Of a stretch of DNA of 64,000 bases, positions 56,247 to 64,000 are shown in pieces; the stretch's first letter is position 1, and the number at the start of each line of letters is the position of its first letter. The notes beneath the pieces are model-generated. The model searched no databases. It was not told the DNA's origin and saw only the letters and a list, made by a program, of their open reading frames with translations. Position numbers and translations under genes: made by a program. The DNA is from an uncultured Sphingomonas sp. (GTDB lineage Bacteria > Pseudomonadota > Alphaproteobacteria > Sphingomonadales > Sphingomonadaceae). The DNA is taken from positions 32,268-96,267 of the forward strand of contig NZ_CAJYQD010000047.1 in the NCBI RefSeq assembly GCF_913776855.1. The letters are read 5' to 3'.

Positions 56247-57918
56247 AAACCAGCAGGTGCAACGTCGTCGGCGTAAGCTGTGCCATGCCGCGCACGCCCG
56301 ACAGCGATGCAGCGTCCACCGACCGTGGTTCGCGCAGTTCGATGCGGATACGCCCGGCCAGCGCCTGCGCCTGTGCGATCGCCCCCGCCCCGCCCAGCGC
56401 AGCAACCAGCGCCGGGGACAGTTCGGCCTTCTCGCCGGCGGGTTCGTCCAACGCCGCCGCGACCTTGGCCATCGGCGCGCCGGTCCCCGCCGCGCGGATT
56501 TCCTCGGCAACCTGATCGGCGATCGGGCCGACGATGACCTGCACAGCACGGTCCGACGGGCGGATCACGCCCATCGCGCCCAATGCCTTCAGCGCGGCTT
56601 CGTCGACCAGCGCCTGGTCCGCCACCACCAGCCGCAGCCGCGTGGTGCAGGCACCGATACTGGCAAGGTTGGCGCTGCCGCCCAGCGCTGCCAGAAAGGC
56701 GCGACCCCGTTCCCCCGCCTCGACCGCACCGCCGGTCATCGGCGCCACGCTGGCGTCGCGGCCGGGCGTCTTCAGGTCGAACCGCACGATGAAGAAGCGG
56801 AACACCCCGTAATAGACCGCGAAATAGACCGCGCCGATCGGCAGCAGCAGCAACGGCTGCGTCGCCTTGCCATAGTTCAGCACATAGTCGAACAGCCCGG
56901 CCGAAAAGCCGAAGCCCAGCCGCACGCCCAACGCATCCATCACCGCCATCGACACGCCGGTCAGCACGGCATGGATCGCGTACAGGACGGGGGCTAGGAA
57001 CATGAACGAGAATTCGATCGGCTCGGTCACGCCGGTCAGGAAGCTGGTGAGCGCAAGGCTGAGCAACATACCACCCACCGCCTTGCGCCGGTCGGGCAAG
57101 GCAGAGCGGTACATGGCAAGGCACGCGGCGGGCAGGCCGAACATCATCACCGGGAAGAACCCGGCCATGAACGCGCCGGCATGGGGGTCGCCGGCAAAGA
57201 AGCGCCGCAGGTCGCCGGTCGTCCCGTTGAAATCGCCCAGCACGAACCACGCGACATTGTTCAGGATATGGTGCAGCCCGGTCACCAGCAGCAGCCGGTT
57301 GAGCAGGCCGAAGCCGAACAGCCCGAAGCTGCCCGACGCCACCAGCGCGCGGCTGGTCAGATCGAGCGCCGCGCTGATCCCGGCAAAGCTCAGCCCCAGC
57401 ACCATGGCGATGCCGACGCCGGCCAGCCCGCTGACGATCGGCACGAACCGCCGCCCGCCGAAGAAGGCGAGATATTCCGGCACCTTGATCGTCGCGTACC
57501 GATTGTAGAAGCCGCCACCGATCAGGCCGGAAACGATACCGATCGGCACGTCCAGCTTGCCGAACGCCTTTGCCTTCCACGCGGCCGACAGGATGGCGGC
57601 GGTGGCGTCGTTGAAGCCCTGCGTCACGTCGGCCGGCACGGTCAGGAACACCGGCCCGCCATTCTTGACGACCAGATAGCAGACGACCCCGGCAAGACAC
57701 GCCGCGCCGTTACCGTCGCGGGCGATGCCGCACGCGACGCCGATCGCGAACAGCAGCCCGAGATTGTTGAACAGCGCATCGCCCGCCGCCGCGAGCAGGC
57801 CGATGTCGAGCAGGTCGGGCTGGCCCAGCCGCAGCAGCAGCCCCGCCACCGGCAGGACCGCGATCGGCAGCATCAGCGCCCGGCCGATCGGTTGCAGCGC
57901 TTCGACGATCGACTTCAT
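56245..57918 (-). CDS. nagE: PTS N-acetylglucosamine permease EIICB with extra degenerate EIIB
   Basis: 557 residues. EIIC fills about 1-375 with the glucose/GlcNAc-type 'HHILNNVAWFV' (215-225) and GVTEPIEF (296-303). EIIB at about 405-478 has phospho-acceptor Cys424 in GACTTRLRL. A second EIIB-like repeat follows at about 502-557 (ALGGAGAIAQAQALAGRIRI) in which the Cys position is Leu520, so it cannot be phosphorylated. No EIIA domain is fused; it is supplied by the overlapping upstream gene. It imports GlcNAc as GlcNAc-6-P. The ATG overlaps that gene's stop by 4 nt. Confidence 0.93.
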   Translation of the reverse strand: MKSIVEALQPIGRALMLPIAVLPVAGLLLRLGQPDLLDIGLLAAAGDALFNNLGLLFAIGVACGIARDGNGAACLAGVVCYLVVKNGGPVFLTVPADVTQGFNDATAAILSAAWKAKAFGKLDVPIGIVSGLIGGGFYNRYATIKVPEYLAFFGGRRFVPIVSGLAGVGIAMVLGLSFAGISAALDLTSRALVASGSFGLFGFGLLNRLLLVTGLHHILNNVAWFVLGDFNGTTGDLRRFFAGDPHAGAFMAGFFPVMMFGLPAACLAMYRSALPDRRKAVGGMLLSLALTSFLTGVTEPIEFSFMFLAPVLYAIHAVLTGVSMAVMDALGVRLGFGFSAGLFDYVLNYGKATQPLLLLPIGAVYFAVYYGVFRFFIVRFDLKTPGRDASVAPMTGGAVEAGERGRAFLAALGGSANLASIGACTTRLRLVVADQALVDEAALKALGAMGVIRPSDRAVQVIVGPIADQVAEEIRAAGTGAPMAKVAAALDEPAGEKAELSPALVAALGGAGAIAQAQALAGRIRIELREPRSVDAASLSGVRGMAQLTPTTLHLLV

Positions 57919-60419
57919 GCGGACAGCTCCTGAAGAAATTCGCGTGCAAGCGCGCGGACCTCGCGTGCCGACGATGCCGCCAGCGCGCGGATGGCCAGCG
58001 TGTGGCAGGCGACGGTATCGAGCCGCCGGACCAGCGCCTTTAAGTCGGGGACGAAGCGCGGCGATGCCGACAATTCGGTGACGCCGAGGCCGATCAGCAG
58101 CGGGATCGCCAGCCGGTCGGAGGCGAGGCCGCCGCAGACGCCGACCCAGCGGCCATGGCGTTTCGCCCCCTCGGTCGTGTGCGCGATCAGTTGCAGCACC
58201 GCCGGATGCAGCCCGTCGACGCCGCCGGCGACCGCCGGATTGCCGCGATCCATCGCCAGCGCATATTGGGTCAGGTCGTTGGTCCCGATCGACAGGAAAT
58301 CAGCATGGGCGGCGAGCGTCGCCGCCGTCACCGCCGCCGCCGGGGTCTCGACCATGATGCCGACCTCCACCTGATCGGCAATCCCCATCTCGCCGCGCAA
58401 GCGGTCGACCGCCGCACGGACGGCGGTGATTTCGTCGACGCTGGCGACCATCGGCACCATGATCCGGCATTGCCCGACCGGCTGGACCGACAGGATGCCA
58501 CGCAGCTGCGCCTCAAGGATTTCCGGCATGGCCAGCGCGACGCGGATACCGCGTAGGCCCAGCGCCGGATTTTCCTCCGGAGCGATCGGCAGGTAGGAGG
58601 CGGGCTTGTCGCCGCCGACGTCGAGCAGCCGCACGATCAGCGGCCGCCTCTCCAGCGTGGCGGCAATGTCGCCATAGAGCGCGGCCTGTTCGGCGGCATC
58701 GGGTGCGGTATCGCGGTCGAGGAACAGGAATTCGGTGCGCAACAGCCCCGATCCTTCCGCGCCGTTCGCCATGGCGACCACCGCATCCTCGACCGATCCC
58801 AGATTGGCGAACGCTTCGATGCGGACGCCGTCGGTGGTGACGCAATGTTCCGCCGCCTGCGCCAGCGCGGCGGCACGGTCGGCGGCGCGGCGTTCGATCC
58901 CGGTGCGGGCCGACGCCAGTGCCGCTTCATCGGGCGCGACATGGATCACGCCGCTATCGGCGTCGAGGATCAGCATCGTGCCGTCCTCGATACCCGTCAG
59001 CGGCGCGCCGACCGCGACCAGCGCGGGCAGGCCCATCGTCGCGGCGAGGATCGCGACGTGCGAGGTCGGGCCGCCGCGCTCGACCAACAGGCCCGCGACA
59101 CACGCCGGGTCGAGCGCCATCACCTGCGACGGCAACAGGTCGTCGGCGAGCAGGATCGTGCCCGGCGCAAAGGTCATCGCATCGTCCGCCGCGCCGGTCA
59201 GTTCGCGCAACACCTGCCGTTCGAGGTCGAGCAGATCGTCGGCGCGCTCGGCCAGCCGCGCATCGCCCAGCGACCGCAACGTCGTCGCCTGCGCTCGCGT
59301 CGCCTGTCGCCAGGCATGACCGGCGTCGCGCCCGGCCCCCACGTCGCGGTCGGCCGCCTCGCGCAACTCGGGATCGCCCAGGAACGCGATATGCGCCGCG
59401 CGGATCGCCGCGCCCGCGCCGGTGCCGTCCTGCGACGCCAGCCGGTCGCGCACCGCCGCCAGCGCACTGTCGAGCCGCGCAGCCTCGACGCCCGCGCCCT
59501 GCCCGTCGACCGGCACCGCAATGTCGGCGACGCGCAGCCAGCGGGCGGTGCCGATGGCGAAGCCCGGCGCGGCCAGCGTACCGGCCAGCTGCCCCTCGGG
59601 CAGTTCAACCGGCGGTACGGGCGGCGGGGCGGCGATCGGCGCGGCGGGGGCGTGCGCCACGCCCTCGCCGATCCCGCCTTCGATCAGGGCGACCAGCGCG
59701 TCGACCGCCTGTGCCGCATCGGGGCCGCTGGCGCTGACGCGGATCGTGTCGCCGAACCGGATGCCCAGGCCCAGCAGCCCCACCGCGCCCGACGTCCTGG
59801 CCTCGGTTCCGTTCTTCGCCAGCCAGCTGGTGGCGGTGAAGCCGTGCGCGACCTCGCCGATGCGCGCCGCCGGGCGGGCATGGATACCGTGCGCCATCGG
59901 AACGCGGACGTCCGCCTCGACCCGCTCCCCTGACGCATCCTGCGCCGCAGCGATCGCGTCCAGCGGCTCCAGCGTCAGCAGCGCATCGCCGACCGCGACC
60001 ACCCGGCCACCGCTGCGATCGGTGATGCGAAACCGGTCGCCATTGGTGACGATGATCGGCGTCATCAGCGATGGCGCAGCCTGCACCAGCGCGTCGAGGT
60101 CGAAATCGATCAGCGGCTGGCCGCGCGTCACCATGTCGCCGACCGCGACCTTCGCGACAAAGCCGCTGCCGCCCAGCTGCACCGTGTCGATGCCGACATG
60201 CATCAGCAGCTCGACCCCGCCCTCCCCGCGCAGGGTGATGGCATGGCCGCCGGCGTGCAGCGTCAGCACCTGTCCGTCGCACGGCGCGTGCAGCGTCGTG
60301 CCGAGCGGATCGATCGCCGCCCCGTCGCCCAGCATCCGCCCGGCGAACACCGCATCGGGTACGTCGTCGAGTGCGCCCGCCCAACCGTGAAGCGGCGCGG
60401 TCAGCTGGATGGCGGTCAT
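57915..60419 (-). CDS. PTS EIIA-HPr-EI triple fusion
   Basis: 834 residues from ATG complementary to 60417-60419; the adjacent ATG at 60422 is only 2 nt from AAGGGGG. Three complete phosphotransfer modules lie in order: glucose-type EIIA (1-150, LLMHVGIDTV with His74), HPr (about 168-250, GIHARPA with His180) and enzyme I (about 278-834, GGPTSHVAI with His454 and the PEP-domain 'GVCGGLASD'). Thus one polypeptide moves phosphate from PEP to NagE. This FruB/NagF-like arrangement gives a self-contained GlcNAc PTS independent of the nitrogen-type PTS of alphaproteobacteria. Confidence 0.95.
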   Translation of the reverse strand: MTAIQLTAPLHGWAGALDDVPDAVFAGRMLGDGAAIDPLGTTLHAPCDGQVLTLHAGGHAITLRGEGGVELLMHVGIDTVQLGGSGFVAKVAVGDMVTRGQPLIDFDLDALVQAAPSLMTPIIVTNGDRFRITDRSGGRVVAVGDALLTLEPLDAIAAAQDASGERVEADVRVPMAHGIHARPAARIGEVAHGFTATSWLAKNGTEARTSGAVGLLGLGIRFGDTIRVSASGPDAAQAVDALVALIEGGIGEGVAHAPAAPIAAPPPVPPVELPEGQLAGTLAAPGFAIGTARWLRVADIAVPVDGQGAGVEAARLDSALAAVRDRLASQDGTGAGAAIRAAHIAFLGDPELREAADRDVGAGRDAGHAWRQATRAQATTLRSLGDARLAERADDLLDLERQVLRELTGAADDAMTFAPGTILLADDLLPSQVMALDPACVAGLLVERGGPTSHVAILAATMGLPALVAVGAPLTGIEDGTMLILDADSGVIHVAPDEAALASARTGIERRAADRAAALAQAAEHCVTTDGVRIEAFANLGSVEDAVVAMANGAEGSGLLRTEFLFLDRDTAPDAAEQAALYGDIAATLERRPLIVRLLDVGGDKPASYLPIAPEENPALGLRGIRVALAMPEILEAQLRGILSVQPVGQCRIMVPMVASVDEITAVRAAVDRLRGEMGIADQVEVGIMVETPAAAVTAATLAAHADFLSIGTNDLTQYALAMDRGNPAVAGGVDGLHPAVLQLIAHTTEGAKRHGRWVGVCGGLASDRLAIPLLIGLGVTELSASPRFVPDLKALVRRLDTVACHTLAIRALAASSAREVRALAREFLQELSA

Positions 60420-60440
60420 CATTGCCCCCTTGGATAAGGT

Positions 60441-60473
60441 GGCCCGGCCGCACCCCTTGGCGCCGGCCGGGCC
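60441..60473 (-). promoter_or_regulatory. Intra-operon hairpin between nagA and the PTS gene
   Basis: GGCCCGGCCG (60441-60450) pairs perfectly with CGGCCGGGCC (60464-60473) in the 60-nt gap. As RNA it would be a very stable stem directly after the nagA stop and 21 nt before the next start. It could set differential expression between the enzymes and the PTS proteins. Confidence 0.55.
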
Positions 60474-60479
60474 GGATCA

Positions 60480-61607
60480 TCAGACGATGCGGTTGCCCGC
60501 GATCCACGTGCCGCGCACGGTCAGGTCGGCGGCGAGCCATACGAAATCGGCGCTGTGGCCGATATCTATGCTGCCGATGCGGTGCGACAGGCGCAGGAAC
60601 GCGGCCGGGTTGGCCGATGCCATCGCCACCGCATCCTCGAACGCGACGCCCAGCTCGACCGTGTTCGCGACCGCCGTCGCCATGTCGAGGTCGCAGCCCG
60701 CCAGCGTACCGTTGTCGTCGACGCACACGCCGTTCTCGACATGGATCGGCTGTCCGTTCAGCACGAATTCCTTGCTGGCCGCGCCGACCGTCGGCATCGC
60801 GTCGGTCACCAGCATGAACCGGTCGACCGGCCGCGAGTTCAGCGCCACGCGAATGGCCGCGGGATGCAGATGCGCCCCGTCGACGATCAACCCGGCATAG
60901 ACGGCCTGGTCCTCCAGCACTGCACCCACCACGCCCGGCTCACGATGCTTGAGCGGCGACATGGCGTTGTAAAGGTGGGTGACACCCCGCGCACCGGCAT
61001 CGATCGCGGCGCGCGCCTGTTCATAGGTCGCGTCGCTATGGCCGATGCTGACGATCACGCCGGCAGCGACCAGCCGCTCGATCGACGCGACGTCGTTGCG
61101 CTCGGGCGCCAGTGTCACCATCACCACGCCCTTGCGCGGGCGCGTCAGCAGGTCGATCGCCGCATCGTCCAGCGCGCGGAAATGCTTCGCGTCGTGGATG
61201 CCCTTGCGCACCGGGTTCAGGAACGGCCCCTCGACATGGATGCCGACCACGCCCGGCACGCCCTGTTCGATCGCGGCATCCACGGCGTCGAGGCCGGCGG
61301 CGACGATATCGAGTGAATCGCTGATGAGCGTCGGCAGATAGGCGGTCGTGCCGTACTGCGCATGAGCCGCACCGATCGCGCGGACACCCTCCACGGTCGG
61401 GTGGTCGTTGAACAGCACCCCGCCGCCGCCATTGACCTGCGTATCGACATAGCCCGGCACCAGCCAGCCGCCGTCGAGGTCGATGACCTCCGCGTCGTGC
61501 CCGCCATGGAAATCGGCGATGACGCCGTTTTCGACCCGGAACGCGCAGCTGTCCTGCGTACAGTGATCGGCTAGGACGCGCCCGCCGCGAAAGACAAAGT
61601 TGCTCAT
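60480..61607 (-). CDS. nagA: N-acetylglucosamine-6-phosphate deacetylase
   Basis: 375 residues from ATG complementary to 61605-61607, overlapping the nagB stop by 4 nt. It is an amidohydrolase-superfamily enzyme: 'DGGWLVPGYVDTQVNGGGG', metal/substrate motifs HVEGPFLNP, IGHSDATYEQA, THLYNAMSPL and the catalytic Asp in LVTDAM. It converts GlcNAc-6-P to GlcN-6-P, the second step of the pathway encoded here. Confidence 0.97.
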   Translation of the reverse strand: MSNFVFRGGRVLADHCTQDSCAFRVENGVIADFHGGHDAEVIDLDGGWLVPGYVDTQVNGGGGVLFNDHPTVEGVRAIGAAHAQYGTTAYLPTLISDSLDIVAAGLDAVDAAIEQGVPGVVGIHVEGPFLNPVRKGIHDAKHFRALDDAAIDLLTRPRKGVVMVTLAPERNDVASIERLVAAGVIVSIGHSDATYEQARAAIDAGARGVTHLYNAMSPLKHREPGVVGAVLEDQAVYAGLIVDGAHLHPAAIRVALNSRPVDRFMLVTDAMPTVGAASKEFVLNGQPIHVENGVCVDDNGTLAGCDLDMATAVANTVELGVAFEDAVAMASANPAAFLRLSHRIGSIDIGHSADFVWLAADLTVRGTWIAGNRIV

Positions 61608-62674
61608 CGCGTTTCCGTGACCTTGCGCAGGTGCGGCGGCTGGTCGGGGTTCAGCCCGCGCCGCAGCGACACCGTGTTGACCATGCGATAGAAGCTCTGG
61701 ATCATCAGGATCGGTTCGATCGCCGGATGGCTGCGGATCGCCGGGGGATGGCTGTCCGGGTTCGCCGCATCGGCCAGATGGACCGCGGCGCCGCGCCCGG
61801 CGAACTCCGCCGCCGCCGAACGCACGTCGTCGCCGGCATCGTCCGAGGTCGCGAAGCCCAGCAGCGGGAAGCCGTCGTTGATGATCGCCATCGGCCCGTG
61901 ACGGACCTCCGCGCTGCTGAACGCCTCTGCATGGAGCGCCGAGGTTTCCTTCATCTTGAGCGCAGCTTCCTGCGCGACGCCAAAGCTGTAGCCGCGCCCG
62001 ATCACGAACAGGTTGCGGGCATCGACCAGCGTGTCGGCGACCGGCGTCCAGTCGAGGTCGAACGCCACCTCCAGCTGTGCGGGCAGGCCGTCGAGCGCGG
62101 CGAGCAGCTCGGCATCCTGGCTCCAGTGCGCGGCGATGGCGGCGAGGCCCGCGAGCGAGGCGATGAACGACTTGGTGGCCGCAACCGACGTTTCCGCGCC
62201 CGCCGACAACGGCAGCACGGTGTCGGCAAGCGCCGCGAGCGGCGAATCCTCGACGTTCACCAGCGCCACGACGCGCGCACCCGCCGCCTTGTAGCTTTCG
62301 ACCGTGCGCAGCAGGTCGGGGCTGCGGCCCGATTGCGACACCGCGATCACCAGCGCGTTCATCCGCTCCATCCGCGTCGCATAGACGGAGGCCACCGACG
62401 GCGCGGCGCTGGCAACGGGTACGCCGCACAGCGTCTCGACCAGATATTTGCCATAGGTCGCGGCATGGTCCGACGACCCGCGCGCGCAGGTGACGACCAG
62501 TGCCGGCGGATCGGCGCGCAGCGTTTCGCCCAGCGCGGCGAGCGTGGCGGCGTTGCGCGACAGGAACCGGGCGACCGATGCGGCGCCCTCCCCGGCCTCG
62601 CGGTGCATCGCGGTCGCCTCTGCGGCGGGAGCGGCGGCGGCCGGCATTGGCTCGGCCTGAACGGTGGACGTCAT
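61604..62674 (-). CDS. nagB: SIS-domain glucosamine-6-phosphate deaminase (NagB-II)
   Basis: 356 residues. It consists of two SIS domains (motifs CARGSSDHAATYGKYLVE, VSQSGRSPDLLRT, 'SVAATKSFIASLAGLAAIAA', 'EVRHGPMAIINDGFPLL') without the glutaminase domain of GlmS. This is the NagB-II type that replaces classical NagB in many proteobacteria and yields fructose-6-P and ammonia. It begins 31 nt after gntR and overlaps nagA. Confidence 0.93.
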   Translation of the reverse strand: MTSTVQAEPMPAAAAPAAEATAMHREAGEGAASVARFLSRNAATLAALGETLRADPPALVVTCARGSSDHAATYGKYLVETLCGVPVASAAPSVASVYATRMERMNALVIAVSQSGRSPDLLRTVESYKAAGARVVALVNVEDSPLAALADTVLPLSAGAETSVAATKSFIASLAGLAAIAAHWSQDAELLAALDGLPAQLEVAFDLDWTPVADTLVDARNLFVIGRGYSFGVAQEAALKMKETSALHAEAFSSAEVRHGPMAIINDGFPLLGFATSDDAGDDVRSAAAEFAGRGAAVHLADAANPDSHPPAIRSHPAIEPILMIQSFYRMVNTVSLRRGLNPDQPPHLRKVTETR

Positions 62675-62705
62675 CTACCCCCTCTTGGTCCCGGCCAGCG
62701 CCGGA

Positions 62706-63500
62706 TCAGCTTGCGTTCAGTTCGGCAACGACGTCGTAGGCGTCGCCACGATAATAGGATTGGGTGAATTCGACCGTGTCGCCATCGGGCAGGAAACCGC
62801 GCCGTTCGATGAACAGTCCGGCATGGCCGACCTCCACGCCCAGCCGCCGCGCCTGTTCGGCGGGAAAGGCCATCGCGCGCAGCCGTTGCAACGCGCGCAC
62901 CGGGCGACATCCGGTCACCTCCAATGCGGCATAGAGCGAGTCGCCGACCGCATCGACGTTCGGCAGGCAGTGGCCCGCGATCGCTGAATATTCGACTGCC
63001 ATCGGCACGTCGTCTGCAAAGCGCATCCGCTGGAACCGATAGACCGGCGTGCCCGGCGAAAGGCCCAGCGACATCGATTCCTCGGGCGTTACCAGCCCGG
63101 CGGATTTGGCCACCCACGCACTGCTCGGCACGCGACCGCGCGCGACCATATCCTCCGAAAAGGACGACAGTTTGGAAAAGCTCTTGTCGACCCGCGCCGC
63201 CACGAAGGTCCCTGCCCCGCGCCTGCGCAAAACCAGCCCTTCGTTCGCCAGCCCCTCGATCGCCTTGCGCACGGTGATGCGCGACACGGCATATTCGGCG
63301 GCAAGGTCGCGTTCGGGCGGGATGGCGTCGTCCTGTTGCAGGATGCGCCGTTCGATCGCAGTCCGCACCAGCTGCTGCAGCTGGACATAGAGTGGCGCAT
63401 GGGCGTCGCCCCGCAGCAGCCCGACCCGTTCGGAAAAGCTCTCCCCGCCGACGAACGGCGCGGATGCAGGACCGGAGGAGGATGCGGACGAAGCTGGCAC
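62706..63500 (-). CDS. GntR/HutC-family regulator of the GlcNAc operon
   Basis: 264 residues from GTG at 63500-63498, with gagag upstream. The winged helix ('LAAEYAVSRITVRKAIEGLA', NEGLVLRRRGAGTFVA) is followed by a UTRA ligand domain ('RFQRMRFADDVPMAVEYSAI', 'VEFTQSYYRGDAYDVVAEL'). It is NagR/DasR-like; such regulators bind GlcN-6-P or GlcNAc-6-P and derepress the operon. It is the first gene of the unit, hence probably autoregulated. Confidence 0.92.
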   Translation of the reverse strand: MPASSASSSGPASAPFVGGESFSERVGLLRGDAHAPLYVQLQQLVRTAIERRILQQDDAIPPERDLAAEYAVSRITVRKAIEGLANEGLVLRRRGAGTFVAARVDKSFSKLSSFSEDMVARGRVPSSAWVAKSAGLVTPEESMSLGLSPGTPVYRFQRMRFADDVPMAVEYSAIAGHCLPNVDAVGDSLYAALEVTGCRPVRALQRLRAMAFPAEQARRLGVEVGHAGLFIERRGFLPDGDTVEFTQSYYRGDAYDVVAELNAS

Positions 63501-63924
63501 GCACTCTCGATAGGTACGTTTTTGGTATTAATCAATGGCGATTCGATGGTTCAACAACCGTCGTTTCAGGCGCCTCTATAGCGCGGCGGCATGGATTGGA
63601 CTGCATTCTACGCACGCTTTGGCTCTAGCTTAATCGATTACATATCGTCGACGAGATATATAATACGCGACATATAATTACATGATAGCCTCCTGCAGCC
63701 CACTTACAGTGTCATTCCTGCCAAAATCTCGTTGATTTTCTCACCAGTGCAGAATGTTTTCATTTTTATGTAGATTTTATGATCGCGATTGGTCACATTG
63801 CATTCGACCAAAACGAGCCTGCATGGTGCCAATCAAGTACCAATGCTGGACGCATGTCGTCTCGCCCGTCGCGGCCACATTCGGGGGGGCGCATTTCGCG
63901 CCCGGATATAAGGGGTAGGGGTCC
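63501..63924. promoter_or_regulatory. AT-rich divergent regulatory region
   Basis: This 424-nt region is much richer in A+T than the rest of the window, especially 63620-63790. Close to the gntR start is the imperfect palindrome TTGGTATTAATCAA (63522-63535). Further right TTGGTC (63789-63794) and GACCAA (63806-63811) form a perfect 6-bp inverted repeat; its TGGTC/GACCA arms resemble NagR/DasR half-sites, though the 11-nt spacing is longer than usual. Promoters for gntR and for the gene at 63925 should both lie here. No gene is visible inside. Confidence 0.5.
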
Positions 63925-64000
63925 ATGGCATTTTCGCGTTTCGCATATCTAGCTTCCACCGCGCTGGTGGCGCTCGCCACGCCGGCGTTCGCACAGGAAG
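63925..64000 (+). CDS. Exported protein, 3' truncated (probable TonB-dependent receptor)
   Basis: The last 76 nt of the window open a reading frame from ATG 63925 that runs off the edge. The 25 visible residues are a clean Sec signal: MAFSRFAYLASTALVAL, then ATPAFA-QE with cleavage after AFA. This style of signal is typical of sphingomonad TonB-dependent receptors. Divergence from gntR suggests a second outer-membrane protein for GlcNAc or chitin sugars, but identity cannot be shown from this fragment. Confidence 0.6.
   Translation, partial: MAFSRFAYLASTALVALATPAFAQE

Noticed and set aside
63777..63980. 67-codon minus-strand frame at the right end
   Set aside because: It overlaps the signal peptide of the outgoing plus-strand gene and the AT-rich control region, with no SD or family features.

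Overview
The window is a high-GC (roughly two-thirds G+C) chromosomal segment that reads as a sphingomonad (Sphingomonas or a close relative, Alphaproteobacteria). The evidence is the petABC cytochrome bc1 operon with fused full-length cytochrome b, the hrcA-grpE-glnD block divergent from rph-rdgB-hemW, glyQS next to ppdK, a C-terminally extended rplY beside pth, abundant TonB-dependent receptor biology, and 90-bp 'accccggcgaaggccgggg'-type inverted repeats like those scattered through sphingomonad genomes. No prophage, plasmid or integrative element is visible. The only clear mobile DNA is one decayed IS5-like transposase.

Layout. 1-10.5 kb: a D-amino-acid / peptidoglycan salvage locus. A partial penicillin-acylase-family hydrolase overlaps a secreted D-aminoacylase. 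Then comes a tightly overlapping module of DUF1611 (DgcN-type D-glutamate N-acetyltransferase), an enolase-superfamily epimerase (DgcA-type), a dicarboxylate/amino-acid symporter and a LysR regulator. Converging on it are an AmpG-like permease and a penicillin-binding-protein-fold serine hydrolase. The dgc module is bracketed by two near-identical 90-bp inverted repeats. 10.6-11.55 kb: a two-repeat CRISPR relic (type I-E-like repeat, 32-nt spacer, no cas genes) followed by the IS5-like pseudogene. 11.5-17.7 kb: small membrane protein, ppdK, glyS and glyQ on the minus strand. glyS carries an internal ~300-bp segment near 49% GC. 17.7-19.6 kb: an XRE-regulated four-gene unit with a conspicuous paired operator. 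19.6-28.8 kb: rplY, pth, AraC/GyrI-like regulator, MASE1-PAS-GGDEF diguanylate cyclase, secreted esterase, 2OG-Fe(II) oxygenase, ychF, NPP-type phosphodiesterase lipoprotein and MaoC dehydratase.

28.8-38.5 kb: Gly/Arg/Tyr-rich repeat lipoprotein, a small secreted protein, apt-petC-petB-petA, cyclophilin, queA, a second DAACS symporter, an FAD/NAD(P)-binding protein and tRNA-Gly(CCC). 38.6-52.9 kb: TonB-like protein, thrS, infC (apparently with an ATC start), DUF1003, glnD (apparently with a CTG start), grpE, hrcA, DUF6438 lipoprotein, rph, rdgB, CAP-domain lipoprotein, hemW and a glycosylasparaginase-like Ntn hydrolase. 52.9-64 kb: an N-acetylglucosamine utilisation locus. It reads gntR-nagB(II)-nagA-EIIA/HPr/EI fusion-nagE in one direction, then a TonB-dependent receptor with its own promoter region. 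A second outer-membrane or periplasmic protein gene begins divergently at 63925 and runs off the window.

How the genes work together: the two accessory loci both handle cell-wall sugar and amino-acid building blocks, GlcNAc at the right end and D-Glu/muropeptides at the left. Each carries its own transporter and regulator. The middle is mostly housekeeping (translation, bc1 respiration, nitrogen signalling, heat-shock control). Most neighbouring genes overlap by 1-4 nt, so translational coupling is probably widespread. Start codons were re-chosen where Shine-Dalgarno (SD) position, family N-termini or signal peptides argued for it.
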